A DNA stretch of 64,000 bases. It comes from Cephalotus follicularis (taxonomy: Eukaryota > Streptophyta > Magnoliopsida > Oxalidales > Cephalotaceae). How positions within the stretch are numbered: the first letter of the stretch is position 1; the number at the start of each line of letters is the position of its first letter. A program made the translations under genes and the position numbers. Under the pieces are notes generated by a model, which saw only the letters and a list, made by a program, of their open reading frames with translations, searched no databases and was not told where the DNA came from. Where the stretch lies: contig BDDD01005838.1 in the NCBI GenBank assembly GCA_001972305.1, forward strand, positions 1-64,000. The letters are read 5' to 3'. This document shows positions 21,546 through 34,480 of the stretch, piece by piece.

Positions 21546-24500
21546 TGTAACACCCCCGATGCGGAACCGGGATCACTCCCGATTCGGGATCGGTGTGTTA
21601 CACAAAACTGAACTAAAACATATCAATGATCTTAATCTTAATCTTAATCATCATCAATACGTGATGGTTCTAAAAATCTGAAAACATGTATAATCATGAA
21701 ACATAAACTGAATCTGAAACATAATCTGAAAACTTTATCATAAACCAAAATGTCATAATCCAAAAATCACAATACTGTTTAGATAACAGGCCTATACACG
21801 AGCATAACACTACTAAAAACATAACAAGATCAAACTCCTAGATGATCCTCTGACATAGGGTAACTCTCTCATCACACTTGCCCATGCTGCCCCTGAAAAC
21901 CTGCCGCATGGAAAAACAAAACGCGGCTGAGCAAACCTCAGTACGGATATAGAATCATAAAACAGTTTACGAACAGTTTATGAAACAAATCAGTTACGAA
22001 ACAACATAATTACGAATCAAAATAGATACGAATCAAAAAAGAACGGTTTACGAAACAAAACAATACGTAACAAAACCGTATCCGAAACAATGCAGTTTAC
22101 CAAAACGAAACAGTATCTGAAACAAAACAATATCATGCTCAATACAGTGTCTGAAACAAACGCGATACGATACAAAACATTTTACGAAATGAAACACTCT
22201 ACGAAACAGAATAGAACAATTTACGGAACAAAAGAAAACAGTTTCTGAACAGTACGAAACAAACAGATTACGGAACAAAACAAAGCAGTAAACGATAAAC
22301 GATAATTTGAAAGCAGTAAGATTTCAAAGTTAACTCCAATCAGAAATCTTAAGCAATATATCAGTTTAAACATTCTTTGAAGTCACATATGAACTTTCAT
22401 AAAAACCAAATCCATAACTTTTAAAACGTATGACAAACTTTTCAAAACATAAGTTCCATACTGAGCCACATAACATATCACATATCGAAACACATATACC
22501 ATGGGAGTCGCTAATTCCACATGCCAAGTAGAATTGAAGTGTCCGGCACTACACATATCAATTCTCATAACATATCGTATCACATAACATATAACTAGAA
22601 TCGATTCATACGCCTCTATCACATAGCGGATCCATAAATCCACCTCAGGGATTTATTCATAACATTCAGAGACGCCATAGACTAATCACACCGCTACGGA
22701 AGCGTCATGTCCCCGTGCCAGGTCTACGACATGCTTATGGTACGCCCCATAGGTGGGTACAATACTCAGTATTCAATCATTTCAAAAACATTGATTTATC
22801 AAAATCACTTTAAAACACATATAAACATGCTTTTTCGAAACATATTCAAAAATCGTTAACAAACGATATCATAACGTACATTTCATAATCGGAAATCAAC
22901 TCATTTATTTCCACCATAAAAGAGATGATCATAACATATTTCATAACATGTCATAGCATAAGAATAATAAAGTCGAGAACATTCAAATTTCATAAAATGT
23001 CAAAAACTAACTTTATTTTCGAAACATATCGAAACCATAAAACATGACCGAGTTCATAAACCCAAAGAACATAGCATAAAAAAACAAAGCTGATTTTCGT
23101 TCAATAAAATCAGATAGCCAAAGAGTGATAGTGTTCGTACATATCCATTAGGCAATAAAACAGGTTTTATTCAATCAAAACCGATCGATGATAACCAAGA
23201 AAGGGGATCCATACCAAATACAGAATCTGAAATTATCTCAAATAAAATCAGAAAGATAGCAAAGAAAGAAGGACATCCGTACATCATTTACTAAAAGAAA
23301 ACCGAATTTATCTCAACAATACCGAAGGAGGTATCAAGGAAAGAGAATCCGTGCTTTATTCATAAAAGTAAAATTAACCTTTTTATCTAATAAAAACAAT
23401 ATGAGGGTATCAAGGAACGAAAGATCCGTACTTTAATCATAAAAGTGAAACGGGATAGTTCCAATAAAATCAGATAGCCAAAGAGCGGAAAATCCGTACC
23501 TCATGCAATCACCAAAACAACCTCAAGAACATATATATCGAGAGTTCTATAGACCGCTCCTTGGTTGTTGGAAATATCTAACAGAAATAAAATCGTTCTC
23601 ATAAGAACTTGAAATAAAATCAGACCTCGGCTCATGGGTCATTATACACTGATCATAACCATATAAGATAACAATAGGTTTGCTAAGTCCAATTTGCAGA
23701 AACCACATCTAAACATAATTTCGAATCCATTAAGGTAAGTCCAAGTTGTCCAATTCATCCAATTTCGAATCATAATACTAGTTCAGCTCATAATATCGTA
23801 AAACGATTACAGAAATACATAATTCAACCGAAATCAGAATATAACGGAGTAGGGTACAGAGTTTACCGAAAGTAGACGGAACAGATAACAGAGGCATAAT
23901 CATGCCGCAGAATCAGAGGGGATCACACCTATGCGGAGAACGGAGTCGAAAACTGTCAAAAACGTGTCGCCGGAGACTGCTGCACGTGGGCTCACGCGCC
24001 GACGCTGGCTGACGCGTGTCTGTCACGCGTTGCCGATCAGATGGTGAAAGGGCCGATCTGAAGCGTTTGAGGCCGGGGATCACATATCCAGGGCGCGTTA
24101 TCCACGGCGCCGCCGTATTTGGCCGGAACAGACCCATTTGACCACGGTTGACTTTGTCACCGATCTGCTTTTTCGGCGTCGCCAAGGGTCAGGGCTGGTC
24201 GGGTCGCTTCATCTCGACGCCAGGATGCCGAATATGACCTTGGCTTGTCGTGCCGATCACCGGAGCGGGAGAATCAACGCCAAACAGATGCGGGAGAGAG
24301 AAGATGTCGAGCACGCCGTAGGGGCTGTTGTCCGGCGTGGGGGTTGGGTCCGGTGGACTCAACAGGTCGTGGGGGTTCGACCGGTGCCTTTGCCGGTGCC
24401 ATATCGGTACCGACGCCCGTGAAAACAGCTGAGTGGGGAGAGAGAACGGGAGAGAGGATGGCGGGGAGAGAGAGAGTGTGGGAGAGAAAAGAGAAATTTA

Positions 24501-24754
24501 CTGTAAAATAGGGTTTTTAAAACTTTTAAATGCTAAATTTAGTTTTAACACATAAATAAAAAGCCAAAAATTATTTTATTTATTCATGGACTTAATATCA
24601 AAACCCAATAGGCTAAGGCCAAAACCCGCTTAGCCTAGCCAAAAGCAAAACAAACCGAAAAACGGGCAATCCACAAACCAAAATAAAATAAACAGCCCAA
24701 ACGAAACAGATCAAAAAGCCCGAAAATTCTATACGAAAAAAATGGGATATTACA
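21546..24754 (-). repeat. 5' LTR of element I
   Basis: Uninterrupted LTR of 3209 bp, near-identical to 13354-19722 without J. Contains the double stem-loop at 21903-21941, a CCTATGG-type hairpin near 22735-22753, the ~70-bp tandem repeats at about 23090-23515 and the GC-rich block at 23935-24490. Confidence 0.9.
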
Positions 24755-24942
24755 TCACTTTGTCTTTTCCTTTGAGTTTAGCCACTAGTCCTATGATCGT
24801 GTCAATTCTGTATTTTTACACTGTCTAAACATCATATAAAATCTTCTGTATATGTTCGTAGGCTTCTGGTATAATGTCATTCAAGTTTGGATAGGTTTCT
24901 GCGGTAAAAGGCTAAGTTTTTGTTGTTCTGTCGACCAGAACA

Positions 24943-25066
24943 GTGTCGACTGTTTTATGTTGAGTAGTCGACTAGACCTCTGTCACAGTCGACTGCTTGT
25001 AATCCAGTTTGTGTAGTCGACTGGCCCTGTTGCATAGTCGGCTGCCAAGCTTCCAACAGTCAGCTG
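24943..25066. repeat. CAGTCGACTG palindrome array (6 copies), solo LTR B1
   Basis: Motifs start at 24943, 24965, 24986, 25014, 25035 and 25057 (spacings 22, 21, 28, 21, 22). One perfect CAGTCGACTG, with TAGTCGACTA, TAGTCGACTG, TAGTCGGCTG and CAGTCAGCTG variants. Spacer text such as GTTGAGTAGTCGACT matches the arrays of family-A LTRs although the surrounding LTRs differ. Confidence 0.88.
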
Positions 25067-25579
25067 TTTTGCCCAGAAAATTCCTGTTTTCAACTTTTTT
25101 GATTCGTTTGTTCTTCGAATCAATCTGGGTCTGTTCTAAATAGTGTAATGAATCTGTTGTATATCTCTAATGATTCTGAGACCCTTATATGCATGGTTTT
25201 GTGTCTTTTAGATTGTTGTACTTCAAGAGGAGTTTGAATTAACAATTTTTCGTAAGTCTTTTCTGTAAGCGCATAAGGTACGGATATTCTGCTCTTTGAT
25301 ACTCTGTTTGATTTTATCAAACGAAAACCAGTTTCGTTTTATACTATATTCCTCCGTTTTAAGAACTTGGTTATGAAATTGATATGTTCTGGAAAATAAA
25401 GTCGATTTGACATTTTATGAATTTAATATTCCTGACTTTATACGTATGTTATTATATGTTATTAAATGTATGTTATGGAAATGATATCGTTTGATAAAGA
25501 TTCTCGAATATGTATTGAAAAAGCATATTGTATGTGTTTCTAAAATTGATTTTGATAAATCAATGTTTTGAGGATGATT

Positions 25580-27028
25580 TGTCACACCCCGATTTTCGGT
25601 TCCAATTCATTAAGACAAGCATATATGGTGATATCATAATTAAACATAACATTCCAGCATTTCATTCAACAGTTCATTAAATAATATGCGGAAGCAGTCA
25701 ATAAGCCGGAATATAAAACACAAGTCGTCCGCACGCAGCCCATACTACGTGCAGGTAATTCAACATAAATATCCTTACATAAGGAAGTACGATAACAACG
25801 GGGTATGAACCGTTCAATACAATACCACATCATAAAAGAAAAACAACAACCTTCGGTTGAAAGTAGAAGCTCTCCAAGCTTCTGCCGCGACTTCAAGTCT
25901 TCGCTTAATCTGAAACTGTAGGGGGGTTAGCCGTTGTCCTCACTTGGCTAAGTAGGAAGATAATGCATGCTAAGGAATATATGAATGCAACAAGTATGAC
26001 AGTTTATATTTGATATAGCATTTAAATGTTCCAATATATAAGCAAACATGCCAAGTGGCCATAGACAGTACATATACAAGAATACCGCACAAGGGTACAA
26101 TCAATTCATACAGTGGTTGGGTGTCACCGGTCGCTAACTCCTAGCACCAACGGTGCACCACCTAACTATCACCTTCACTCCAAAGATGACAGGTAGGTAA
26201 CTTTTACTACCGGCGTTGGCGGGTAGTTTAACAGTGAGTTCTGCAAGGCAGACAGTTTGGGTGATACTCTGGCCAACTCCTGGCACCCAGGATCACATCC
26301 GTAGTCAGTGATATCCTCCATCACTAAATTACGGCAGTAAGCATAGACAATCAATTCAATCAGTGCAATTCAATAATAATATTACATATATAAATAATAT
26401 GCAATATCAAGTGCTTTCTTTACAAACATATATCATTTCAGTGATCGTACCTCTCATGTGAGGAAAACGATATCAGTACAGTAGTGGTTTCTAGATGAGG
26501 AAACAAAACAGTAGGTACCTCTCATGTAGGAGAAAATTCAGTAGTTCTTTTTAGGTAAAAAGTGTTCATTTGAAAATGATAGGATAATATCATGTATGGT
26601 GCATATAGCACATAGTTGTTCCACCTTTTGAACATGGAAACAGTAGGTTTATAACAGTCATTGGTATATACTAATATGAGATAGCATATACAGTAACAAT
26701 AATCGAAAGCAGTAGTAATTCAAGGAATTACAAGGCAATAGCATTTCATAGTCATTCATATGCAACTTTCACAAGAAGTGCGTACATTGTTTAAATCTTG
26801 AAATGTAATTGTATATGAGGCCAGGATAGACTGTTCTAATCATCGGTAGTCGGCTGTCAAGGACTGTTTTAGGGTTTCATGAGCTTGTTTTTCACCTAAT
26901 TGCATCTCCATTCATCCCAAGCAATCACCAATCATAAAAATTATTATAATTGGACATTAAATTCAAATGAGTGTACATTTTATTAATCATTATTACAATG
27001 TACACGAATTGAATTTGCAGTTATTACA
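25580..27028 (-). repeat. Solo LTR A1 (family A), 1449 bp, internally deleted
   Basis: Terminal TGTCACACCCCG and TTGCAGTTATTACA, TSD TGATT at 25575-25579 and 27029-27033, no internal domain. It is 1.2 kb shorter than the H 5' LTR because the sequence between the two palindrome arrays is gone; a single TAGTCGGCTG (26847-26856) marks the join. Retains the TTAGCC/GGCTAA hairpin at 25927-25951. Confidence 0.9.
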
Positions 27029-27927
27029 TGATTAAATACTGAGTATTTGTACCCACCTATGGGGCTACCATAGGCATGTCGTAGGCCTGGCACGGGGACA
27101 TGAAACTTTCGTAGTGGTGTGATTAGTCTACAGCGTCTCTGTATGTTATGAATAAATCCCATGAGGTAGATTTATGGATCCGCTGTATATGATAGAGGTG
27201 TATGAATCGATTCTAGTTTATGGCATATGTGATAAGACATGCTATGTGTGATATGATATGTTATGAGAATTGACTTGTGTAGTGCCGTACACCTCAATTC
27301 TAATGGGCATGTGGAATTAGATCCTCCCTTGCCATATATGTTTCTGATATATGATATGTTATGTGGCTCAGTATGGATCATGGAATTATGTAGTTTTTAA
27401 AATGTTCTGTATATGTCTCGAAAGATATGAATTGGGTTTTATGAAGTTCAGAAATGAACATTTAAATGTTTACTGCTTAAGATTTCTGATAGTTTTATTG
27501 AAATCTTACTGCATTTAAATTACCGTTTACTGTTTTATATTCTTTATCTGTACTGAGGTTTGCTCAGCCGCGTTTTTATTTCCATACGACAGGTTATCAT
27601 GAGTAACGGGGGAATGTGTGAATGAGAGTTGACCACCTTTATGTCATGGATCCCTAGGAGTGTGATCCCATATGTTTACTGTTAGGATTGGTCATGAACA
27701 AAAGATACTTTTGGTTTATGTTTTTAATAATTGACCCTTGGGACATATGTTTTTAGTTTTTTGAATATGTTAAGTTTTTAAGTTTTTGATCAGTTTTCAG
27801 TATGTTATATTATGTTTTGACCGCCACATTTTTAACCAATAAAGTTATGCGTATGTTCAGTTAAGTTTTGTTAAGTTGCGTTTTGTATTATGACCTGTGA
27901 CGACTCTCGCCGTCCGGGGGTGTTACA

Positions 27928-29577
27928 AGAACAGTACTGAAATAATTTAGGATCCTCCCAAATGTATAACTTAAGCTGAGTGAAAAATCTATCTTTTTCT
28001 TGCTTACCCCACCCATCGGGAAGCTTCCTAATGGCTAAGTAATTCACCATATGTGCATACCAAGGAGAAGGTTTATGAGAAACTGCAAAACGATGTTCAT
28101 CAGGGAACGAATCTCTAACTAATTCCGTGGATGGTGGAGAGTCAGCTAGGATCCTAGACAGATGGTCAGCTACGACATTTTCGGAACCTTTCTTATCACA
28201 GATTTCTAAATCAAAATCTTGTAAAAGTAAAATCCATCGAATAAGCCTAGGTTTTGTGTCTTTCTTGGAAAGAAGGTGCTTGAGAGCACCATGATCCGTA
28301 TACACCACAACCTTGGATCCTAGGAGATATGAACGAAACTTGTCCAGAGCAAACACTACGGCTAGCAATTCTTTTTCAGTCGTGGTATATTTAGATTGAG
28401 TATCTAAAAAAGTCTTACTAGCGTAGTAAATAACAACTGGTTTCTTGTCTACCCTCTGTCCTAAAATAGCACCGACTGCATAGTCCGATGCATCACACAT
28501 GATCTCCAAAGACAACGACCAATCCGGGGGCTGGATAATAGGTGCCGTAGACAATGAATCTTTCAAAGTCTGAAAAGACTGAAGGCAGGCATCATCAAAG
28601 ACAAATGGTACCTTCTCAACAAGTAAATTGCATAGGGGTCTAGAGATGGTACTGAAGTCCTTAATGAATAGCCTGTAAAATACGGCATATACAAGAAAGG
28701 ATCTGACTTGACAAACAAAAAAAGGAGGAGGAAGTTTATGAATTAATTCAACCTTTGCTCTATCAACCTCAATCCCACGAGAGGAAACGATGTGTCCAAG
28801 CACAATGCCTTCTTGAACCATGAAATGACTCTTCTCCCAACTCAAAACCAGATTTGTCTCCTTACATCGCTTGAGAACTTTTTCCAACTTAAGGAGGCCA
28901 TCATCAAAGGATTCTCCAAAGACAGAGAAATCATCCATAAAAACCTCAAGGAACTCCCCTACCATATCAGAGAATATAGCGAGCATGCAACGCTGGAAAG
29001 TGACAGGGGCGTTGCATAATCCAAAGGGCATCCGTCGGAAAGAGAATATGCCATAAGGGCATGTAAATGTGGTTTTCTCTTGGTCTTCAGGTCACACACT
29101 TACTTGGTTATATCCTGGGTAGCCATCTAAAAAGCTAAAGTAGTTATTGCCGAACAGCTTCTCAAGAATCTGATCAATGAATGGAAGTGGGAAGTGATGC
29201 TTGCGAGTGACAGAATTTAGTTTTCTATAGTCAATACATACTCACCAACCAGTCATTGTACGAGTGGGGATCTTGTCACCTTTTTCGTTCTCAACTACAG
29301 TAATTCCTGACTTCTTTGGCACTATCTGAATGAGACTAACCCATTTGCTGTCAGAGATGGGGTAGCTAATGCCAACGTCTAACCACTTCACAATCTCATT
29401 CTTGACAACTTCGCGCATATTTGGATTGATTCTTCATTGTGCATCCCTGAAAGGTTTAGCACCATCTTCACAATAAATCCGATGCATACAGATAGATGGG
29501 CTTATGCCTTTCAAATCAGCAATTGACCACCCAATGGCTTCTTTATGATCCTTTAGAACTACCAATACTTTGTTTTC
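27928..29577 (-). pseudogene. Reverse transcriptase and RNase H, Athila copy C
   Basis: From 29031 to 27928 the frame is open. It covers RT ([19 protein letters not shown], catalytic [10 protein letters not shown], connection region) and RNase H with all four acidic residues: [37 protein letters not shown] and NVVADHLSR. The upstream RT part (29032-29577; ITVVENEKGDKIPTRT, VCIDYRKLNSVTRKHHFPL) has at least three in-frame stops. It runs directly into integrase at 12368 once solo LTR B1 is discounted. Athila family by FMDD, DLGA protease and primer site. Confidence 0.88.
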
Positions 29578-30486
29578 CTAATCAGTAGTCAAACTAGAGG
29601 CAATAATAACTTGGAGTGTCTCATTCGGCCCCAAGTAAGCATACTTCAAAGAATCGGGCAAAGATTTCTTGTCTAAGACAGGGGGAGATTCTATGGATTT
29701 CAACATTGGTGACTGTGCCAAAGAGGGTAATGGCTCGAATTTATACATCCATGGGGGAAGATTCGAAGAACTAGGAAAATCCATCCAGGCATTAATCTCC
29801 ACGGTGTCAGAGTCAGTATCATAATCATCACCAAAGAAATTCAAATATTGCAACGAAGAGTTATTGACAAGTGTCTCGGGCGCACACTCGGATACTACTT
29901 CATCGATCACATCAGCAGTAAAACAATCCTCCTTGCCTTGAGGTCCTAGAGCCGCATTGAAAATGTTCACTCTCAACTTCTTATTATCAAAGGATATGTC
30001 CATGGCTCCGGATCGACAATTTATGCAAGCATTTGTTGTGGCCAAGAAAGGACGACCTAAAATAATCGATTGTGGCTTCCCAAACGAAGAGGTTTCCATA
30101 TCGAGCACAAGGAAATCCACTTGAAAATAAAACTCGTCCACTTTCACTAACACATCCTCAATGAATCCCTTAGGAATTTTCAAAGATCTATCAGCAAGTT
30201 GAAGTGTCACCTCCGTGGGTTTCAATTCTGCAAACCGAAAATGGTCATAAACTGAGCTAGGAAGGATATTAATGCTAGCCCCTAAATCCAAAAGTGCTCT
30301 CTCTATTTGTAAATTTCCAATCTTGCAAGATATCAGAGGAGCTCCAGGGTCTTTTAGTTTAGGTGGCAACTTGTTGGAAAGCACCGCGCTCACTTGCTCT
30401 GTTAGATGAACAGTTTTTGGAATATACGTTTTCAGCTTACGCTTTGTGGTGCATAAGTCTTTTAGGAACTTGGCATAAGCTGGCAC
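29578..30486 (-). pseudogene. Gag C-terminus and aspartic protease, Athila copy C
   Basis: An open frame of 302 codons. Retropepsin-like domain with active site ALLDLGASINILP, and downstream GRPFLATTNACINCRSGAMD, the usual Athila arrangement with DLGA. The C-terminal 100 residues form an acidic spacer before RT; copy E has an unrelated-looking spacer here. The stop at 29578-29580 separates it from RT. The domain itself is intact but belongs to a broken polyprotein. Confidence 0.85.
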
Positions 30487-32243
30487 TTGCTGTATCGCAT
30501 CTAGGATAGGAAGGTTGATCTGGACCTGTTTAAACAGTTACATCATCTCTTCCATCCTTCCAACCTTTTTACCAAGCGGAGGAACAAGAGACGGAGATCG
30601 CAAACACTCCGGAAAAGGTGCTTTAAGTGTAACTGGAGTAATGTCCTTTTCTTCTTTCCCTTTGGGTTCACTCTCTTTGGATATGGAGGCTTCTTTCTCA
30701 CCACTCTTAGAAGATACTCTCTCCTCAGGACTCGTATCATGAATCGGATCAGGATTTGGAACATTGACTTGCGGTTCTTTGATTACCCTCCCACTTCTCA
30801 AATTTGTAATTGCTTTGGCTTGTTCTAAGTGGGAACACTATCCAAACTGATTTCTCGGATTGCCTACCCCTTGACTGGGTAGGTGGCCTTCTTCTTTCTT
30901 CCTCGTCATATCGGCTAGCTATCCTATTTGAGATTCCAATTTGGAGATGGATTGGGTATGGGAGTGAAGGATTTGATCATATTTCTGACTATTCTTGTTA
31001 ATCCTATCCAAAGTAAATAGTACATTATCCAATTTATCTTCAGCTGACGAGGGCACTTGAGGTGGTGGAACATTATATTGTTACACATCCCTATAGGCAT
31101 TCTGATACGGAAGAGAATTATTTTGCCTATACAAGGGGGTTTTCGCTAGTATTGGGCTGCTTCTATGCAAAGTTGGGGTGATTCCTCCATCCCGAGTTAT
31201 ACGTGTTGGAGAATGGATCGTTCCTTGGTCTAGAGAATCCTTGTATTGCTTGTGCTTGTTCTTGAATAAATTCTGGGTATTGCACAGTAAGTGGGCAATC
31301 ACTCATATAATGTGTTGGGCTAGCACATAAGGCGCAAGCCTTTTATGCAATGGAAGTCTGAGTAGATTGCGTAGGAAGCGTTCCTATGGTTAGCACTTTA
31401 TCTAATTTTTGGGATAGGATGTCCACCTTGGCTTTGATAGTCTCAAATTGGCTCACCTTGTATATGCCTCCTTTCTTTTGAATCTCCATTACAGAAGACT
31501 CTACTCTGGATGATAAATGGTGCAAAGAGTTCTCACTAAGGGTCTCAAATAATTGCCAAGCCTCGTCCTCACTTTTGTGCATGAATGTGACTCCACAAGA
31601 AGCATCCACCTTATGCCTATTTTACGCGGCTAGCCCATCGTAGAAGCATTGGACTAACTGCCATTTAGGAACGGCGTGATGGGGACATTTTCGGATGAGA
31701 TCCTTTAATCTTTCCCTTGATTCATGGAACTGCTCACTATCGTGCTATGAAAAGCTAGTGAGAGCTCGGCTTATCCGGTTGGTGTGACCTATGAGAAAAT
31801 ATTTCTTGAGGAACTCGTGCTGTAATTGTGCCCATGTGGTGATGATTACGGAGTCTAAGGAACGGAGCCATTGTTTAGCTCTATCCTTTAATGAGAATGG
31901 AAAAAAAAATCAGCGTCTGACAAATTCTGGATTTTAAATGTGGAGCATATTTCAATGAATTCATCCAAATGCTTGTATGGTTCCTCATTGGCAAGTCCAT
32001 AAAAGGATGGTAACATCTGAATAATACTGGACTTAATCTCATATTGGACTGCTTGGACTGCCGGCACTGTAATACACGAAGATGTGGTGTAAGCACCTGG
32101 AGTAAAGTGTTCACTTAAGGGCCGTCTTCGGGCACGTTATGATTTTCACCCATTATGTTATTTGCTCTAATGGCAGCGATGGTTCTTTCAACTTCTACGC
32201 CGCAGGTGACTATTTCAGAATCTAATGATCGGCAACCTAGCAT
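30487..32243 (-). pseudogene. Gag, Athila copy C (several stops and frameshifts)
   Basis: The frame opens at an ATG at 32241-32243, chosen because copy E shows the same conserved start (MLGRRSLD at 39474). A stop follows within about 45 codons. Recognisable pieces are an EAWQLFETLSENSLHHL segment and a zinc knuckle CALCASPTHYMSDC (near 31300), then AQAIQGFSRP. The C-terminal KKVGRMEEMM region (30538-30801) leads into the protease. Gag packages element RNA; this copy could not make a full protein. Confidence 0.75.
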
Positions 32244-32329
32244 GCATCTAACTAAACAGAAAAGAAGAAAATCTCCTAAGAATTTTTTTTATGACATCAC
32301 TAAGCTATTTTTATGACACTCACCACGCT

Positions 32330-32346
32330 TCCCGGCAAGGGCGCCA
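32330..32346 (-). other. Primer binding site, Athila copy C
   Basis: On the minus strand TGGCGCCCTTGCCGGGA follows the LTR end after a few bases. Athila elements typically use a TGGCGCCGTTGCCGGGGA site (tRNA-Asp complement, from knowledge of the family). Copy E's equivalent is at 47054-47071. Confidence 0.8.
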
Positions 32347-32352
32347 AAATTT

Positions 32353-33291
32353 TGATGGGTTTCGTTAGGCTGAATCAAAATTACCCTAATCTAACAATTT
32401 AGCAAGTGGAAGTAGGGATCGTGCTCACGAAGAGCTGAAAGGAGATGCTATAAAAATAAACCTAGGATGCCACTAAACAAAAATAACAAATACTAAATTA
32501 ATTTAACCTAAGCTAGCAATGCAAATAAATAAATTGAAAAGAGAGAATTGATCTGGATTAAACTAATTTAATGAGAAACTAAATAATTCAAAGCAAAAAT
32601 TTAATGTAAACTAACAAAATAATTAAATAAGAAAAGTAATGTGAGAAAGCAATCCCATAGATGTGAGAATCCCCGCATGTGTATATATATATATTCAAAT
32701 TCATGGCAAAAGTTTCAGTTTAACACAGAAAATTACCGAATTAACCTAGCTACAACCTATCTTGTCAAACCTTGATACTCTCAAAAGGTTGATTGGTTAA
32801 AGGTGTCTTTGGTTAACACAGCAAACTAGTGGTTTAGCCCAGGTACAACCTATCCTGTCACACCTTGATACTTTCAAAAGGTTGAATGGTTAAAGGCCGT
32901 CATTGGTTTAATCATATAAAAAGTATTGCATGATATAGATGAAATAAAGCTACTAACAATAAATCATCAAAACAGATTTTATATATTAAATTTTTTTCTC
33001 ATCAACGTTGTCACTATATTAACAAGAAAAAGTGTCTCATAAACATGCAATTAAACTTCAAACCAAAACTGAATTATATATATATATATAACACGGATTC
33101 ATCTTCATCTATGGATTAAAAATACTTAATCGAGCATGGTGATGATGACAGCAATTTCCTGTACTGAATTTTTCATTAAAAACCAACTGCTGCCTTCAAT
33201 CTTTAAGAATTGCCATGGGTCGTGCATCTCCCCTCTCTACTGCTCTCGCGTCTCTCTTGTACTACTGCCGTTTTTAATTCATCGCTTTATG

Positions 33292-33330
<39 letters not shown>

Positions 33331-33672
33331 ACTTAAAACCTAATGCATACATTAAAACGCATTTGATACGGAGAAAGTGCTACTTCATGAGGCGCATAGG
33401 CTGATGACGCATGATTCGTGGCGTGTTGCATGGCTACAGGCATGTGAGCTGATTGGATGCTACATATGTGGGCTGATTATATGCATGCATGAGTTGAAGA
33501 CGTATTGCATGGCCATCTTTTGCTTGCATTGAATTGAATGGTTAAGCTCGGCAGATCATCGACACGTGGGCTTGATGCGCATTGAAGCTTTGCAAGGCCG
33601 GCGCATAATGTAAGAATAATGAAGAGTGATGTCATGATGACGCGAGCAGTGGATTCCACATGTTTCAATATT
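32353..33672 (-). repeat. Shared middle Athila LTR, truncated
   Basis: Homologous to 47078-48315 of the copy E LTR, starting TGATGG(G/T)TTTCGTTAGGC as seen on the plus strand. It lacks the last ~330-400 bp and jumps near 33672 into internal sequence equivalent to 10898 of copy C. The missing piece spans the LTR end and PPT, so a deletion of roughly 1.5 kb at this junction is inferred. Confidence 0.75.
33293..33327. repeat. (TA)17 microsatellite in Athila LTR
   Basis: Run of TA dinucleotides. The same position in the copy E LTR (about 47968-47980) has only about six units, so the tract has expanded or contracted since the copies split. Confidence 0.92.
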
Positions 33673-34480
33673 TTGAAACACAAATATAAAAATAACAATA
33701 AATGAGCAAAAACAATCAAACAATGCAAATAAATAAAAGAACAATGGGGTAAGATTTACCGGATATGATCGTGAAGCTTGAAATAATCTATCAGTGCAGC
33801 GGAAATTGAGAACTGTAGAAACATCGAACTGCACATAATTTACCTACAAAAACAATCAATAACAAAAACATAAAAGAATCGAGGTATATAAATAAAATAA
33901 ATAAAAACACGGTGGGTTGCCTCCCACTAAGCGCTTTGCTTTAACGTCTTTGACTAGACGCAGCTGGTATGGATATCACAGAGGAGTGTAGACAGGATCA
34001 ATCATATCAATGAATTCAATGATTTGTCCATCAGTAATTCCATCCATATATGGTTTCAGATGCGGTCCATGGACATTAAATGTGTCTTCAAAACCTGTAC
34101 AAGCAAATTCAAAAAAACCAAGTGAAAACATAGTTTGAATAATATAAATAGCATCCCAAAAATATTTCCATCAGTAAAAACCATCAATAGAACCATAACA
34201 TTTAAGTGCATCAACATAATGGGAGAAAACAATTTTTATAATATAAGAACCATCCCAACAAGAATTCCACCAGTAAAAACTGTCAAGAACGCAATCTATC
34301 AAATTACTAGTCTCCCAATCCCAAAGAACATTCACAATTTCAAATGAGGTGGAACAATGACCCGTGAATGAATTTTTTATATTACAAGGCAATTCTTTTA
34401 ATTCAAATTTTGAAGACTTTTCTATGAATGGTTGATGCCAAGACGTGGGCAATGGACCCACTGATTCTAACACCTCAAAG
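33673..34480 (-). pseudogene. 3' internal region and integrase tail, Athila copy E
   Basis: From 33673 to about 33930 it matches copy C's non-coding 3' region. About 33905-34080 encodes the integrase tail (LKPYMDGITDGQIIEF, RLVGGNP). The stretch 34085-34480 contains an imperfect direct repeat of about 95 bp (around 34136 and 34231) and no recognisable catalytic domain. RT, RNase H and the integrase core are missing, so copy E has lost most of pol. Confidence 0.65.

Larger units (their letters stand above)
13354..24754 (-). mobile_element. LARD-like non-autonomous LTR element I
   Basis: Two LTRs of about 3.2 kb (13354-19722, which contains nested J, and 21546-24754) flank an 1823-bp internal region (19723-21545). 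The TSD TCACT is at 13349-13353 and 24755-24759. On the minus strand the 5' LTR is followed by a TGGTATCAGAG primer site, and a purine tract precedes the 3' LTR. The interior holds no recognisable gag or pol, so any movement relied on proteins from another element. LTRs longer than the interior fit a large retrotransposon derivative (LARD). The LTR 3' half resembles family B and G. Confidence 0.88.
12374..27927 (+). repeat. Solo LTR B1 (family B), broken by two later insertions
   Basis: Segments 12374-13353, 24760-25579 and 27034-27927 together give about 2.69 kb, close to the 2717 bp of solo LTR B2, to which it is homologous (for example GGGCTGACTGATACCAGC near 12496). The TSD AGAAC is present at 12369-12373 and 27928-27932. 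The first dinucleotide has decayed from TG to TA; the end is GGGGGTGTTACA. No internal domain remains, so it is a solo LTR. It carries a palindrome array at 24943-25066 and a pyrimidine-rich tract near 12640-12760. Confidence 0.88.
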
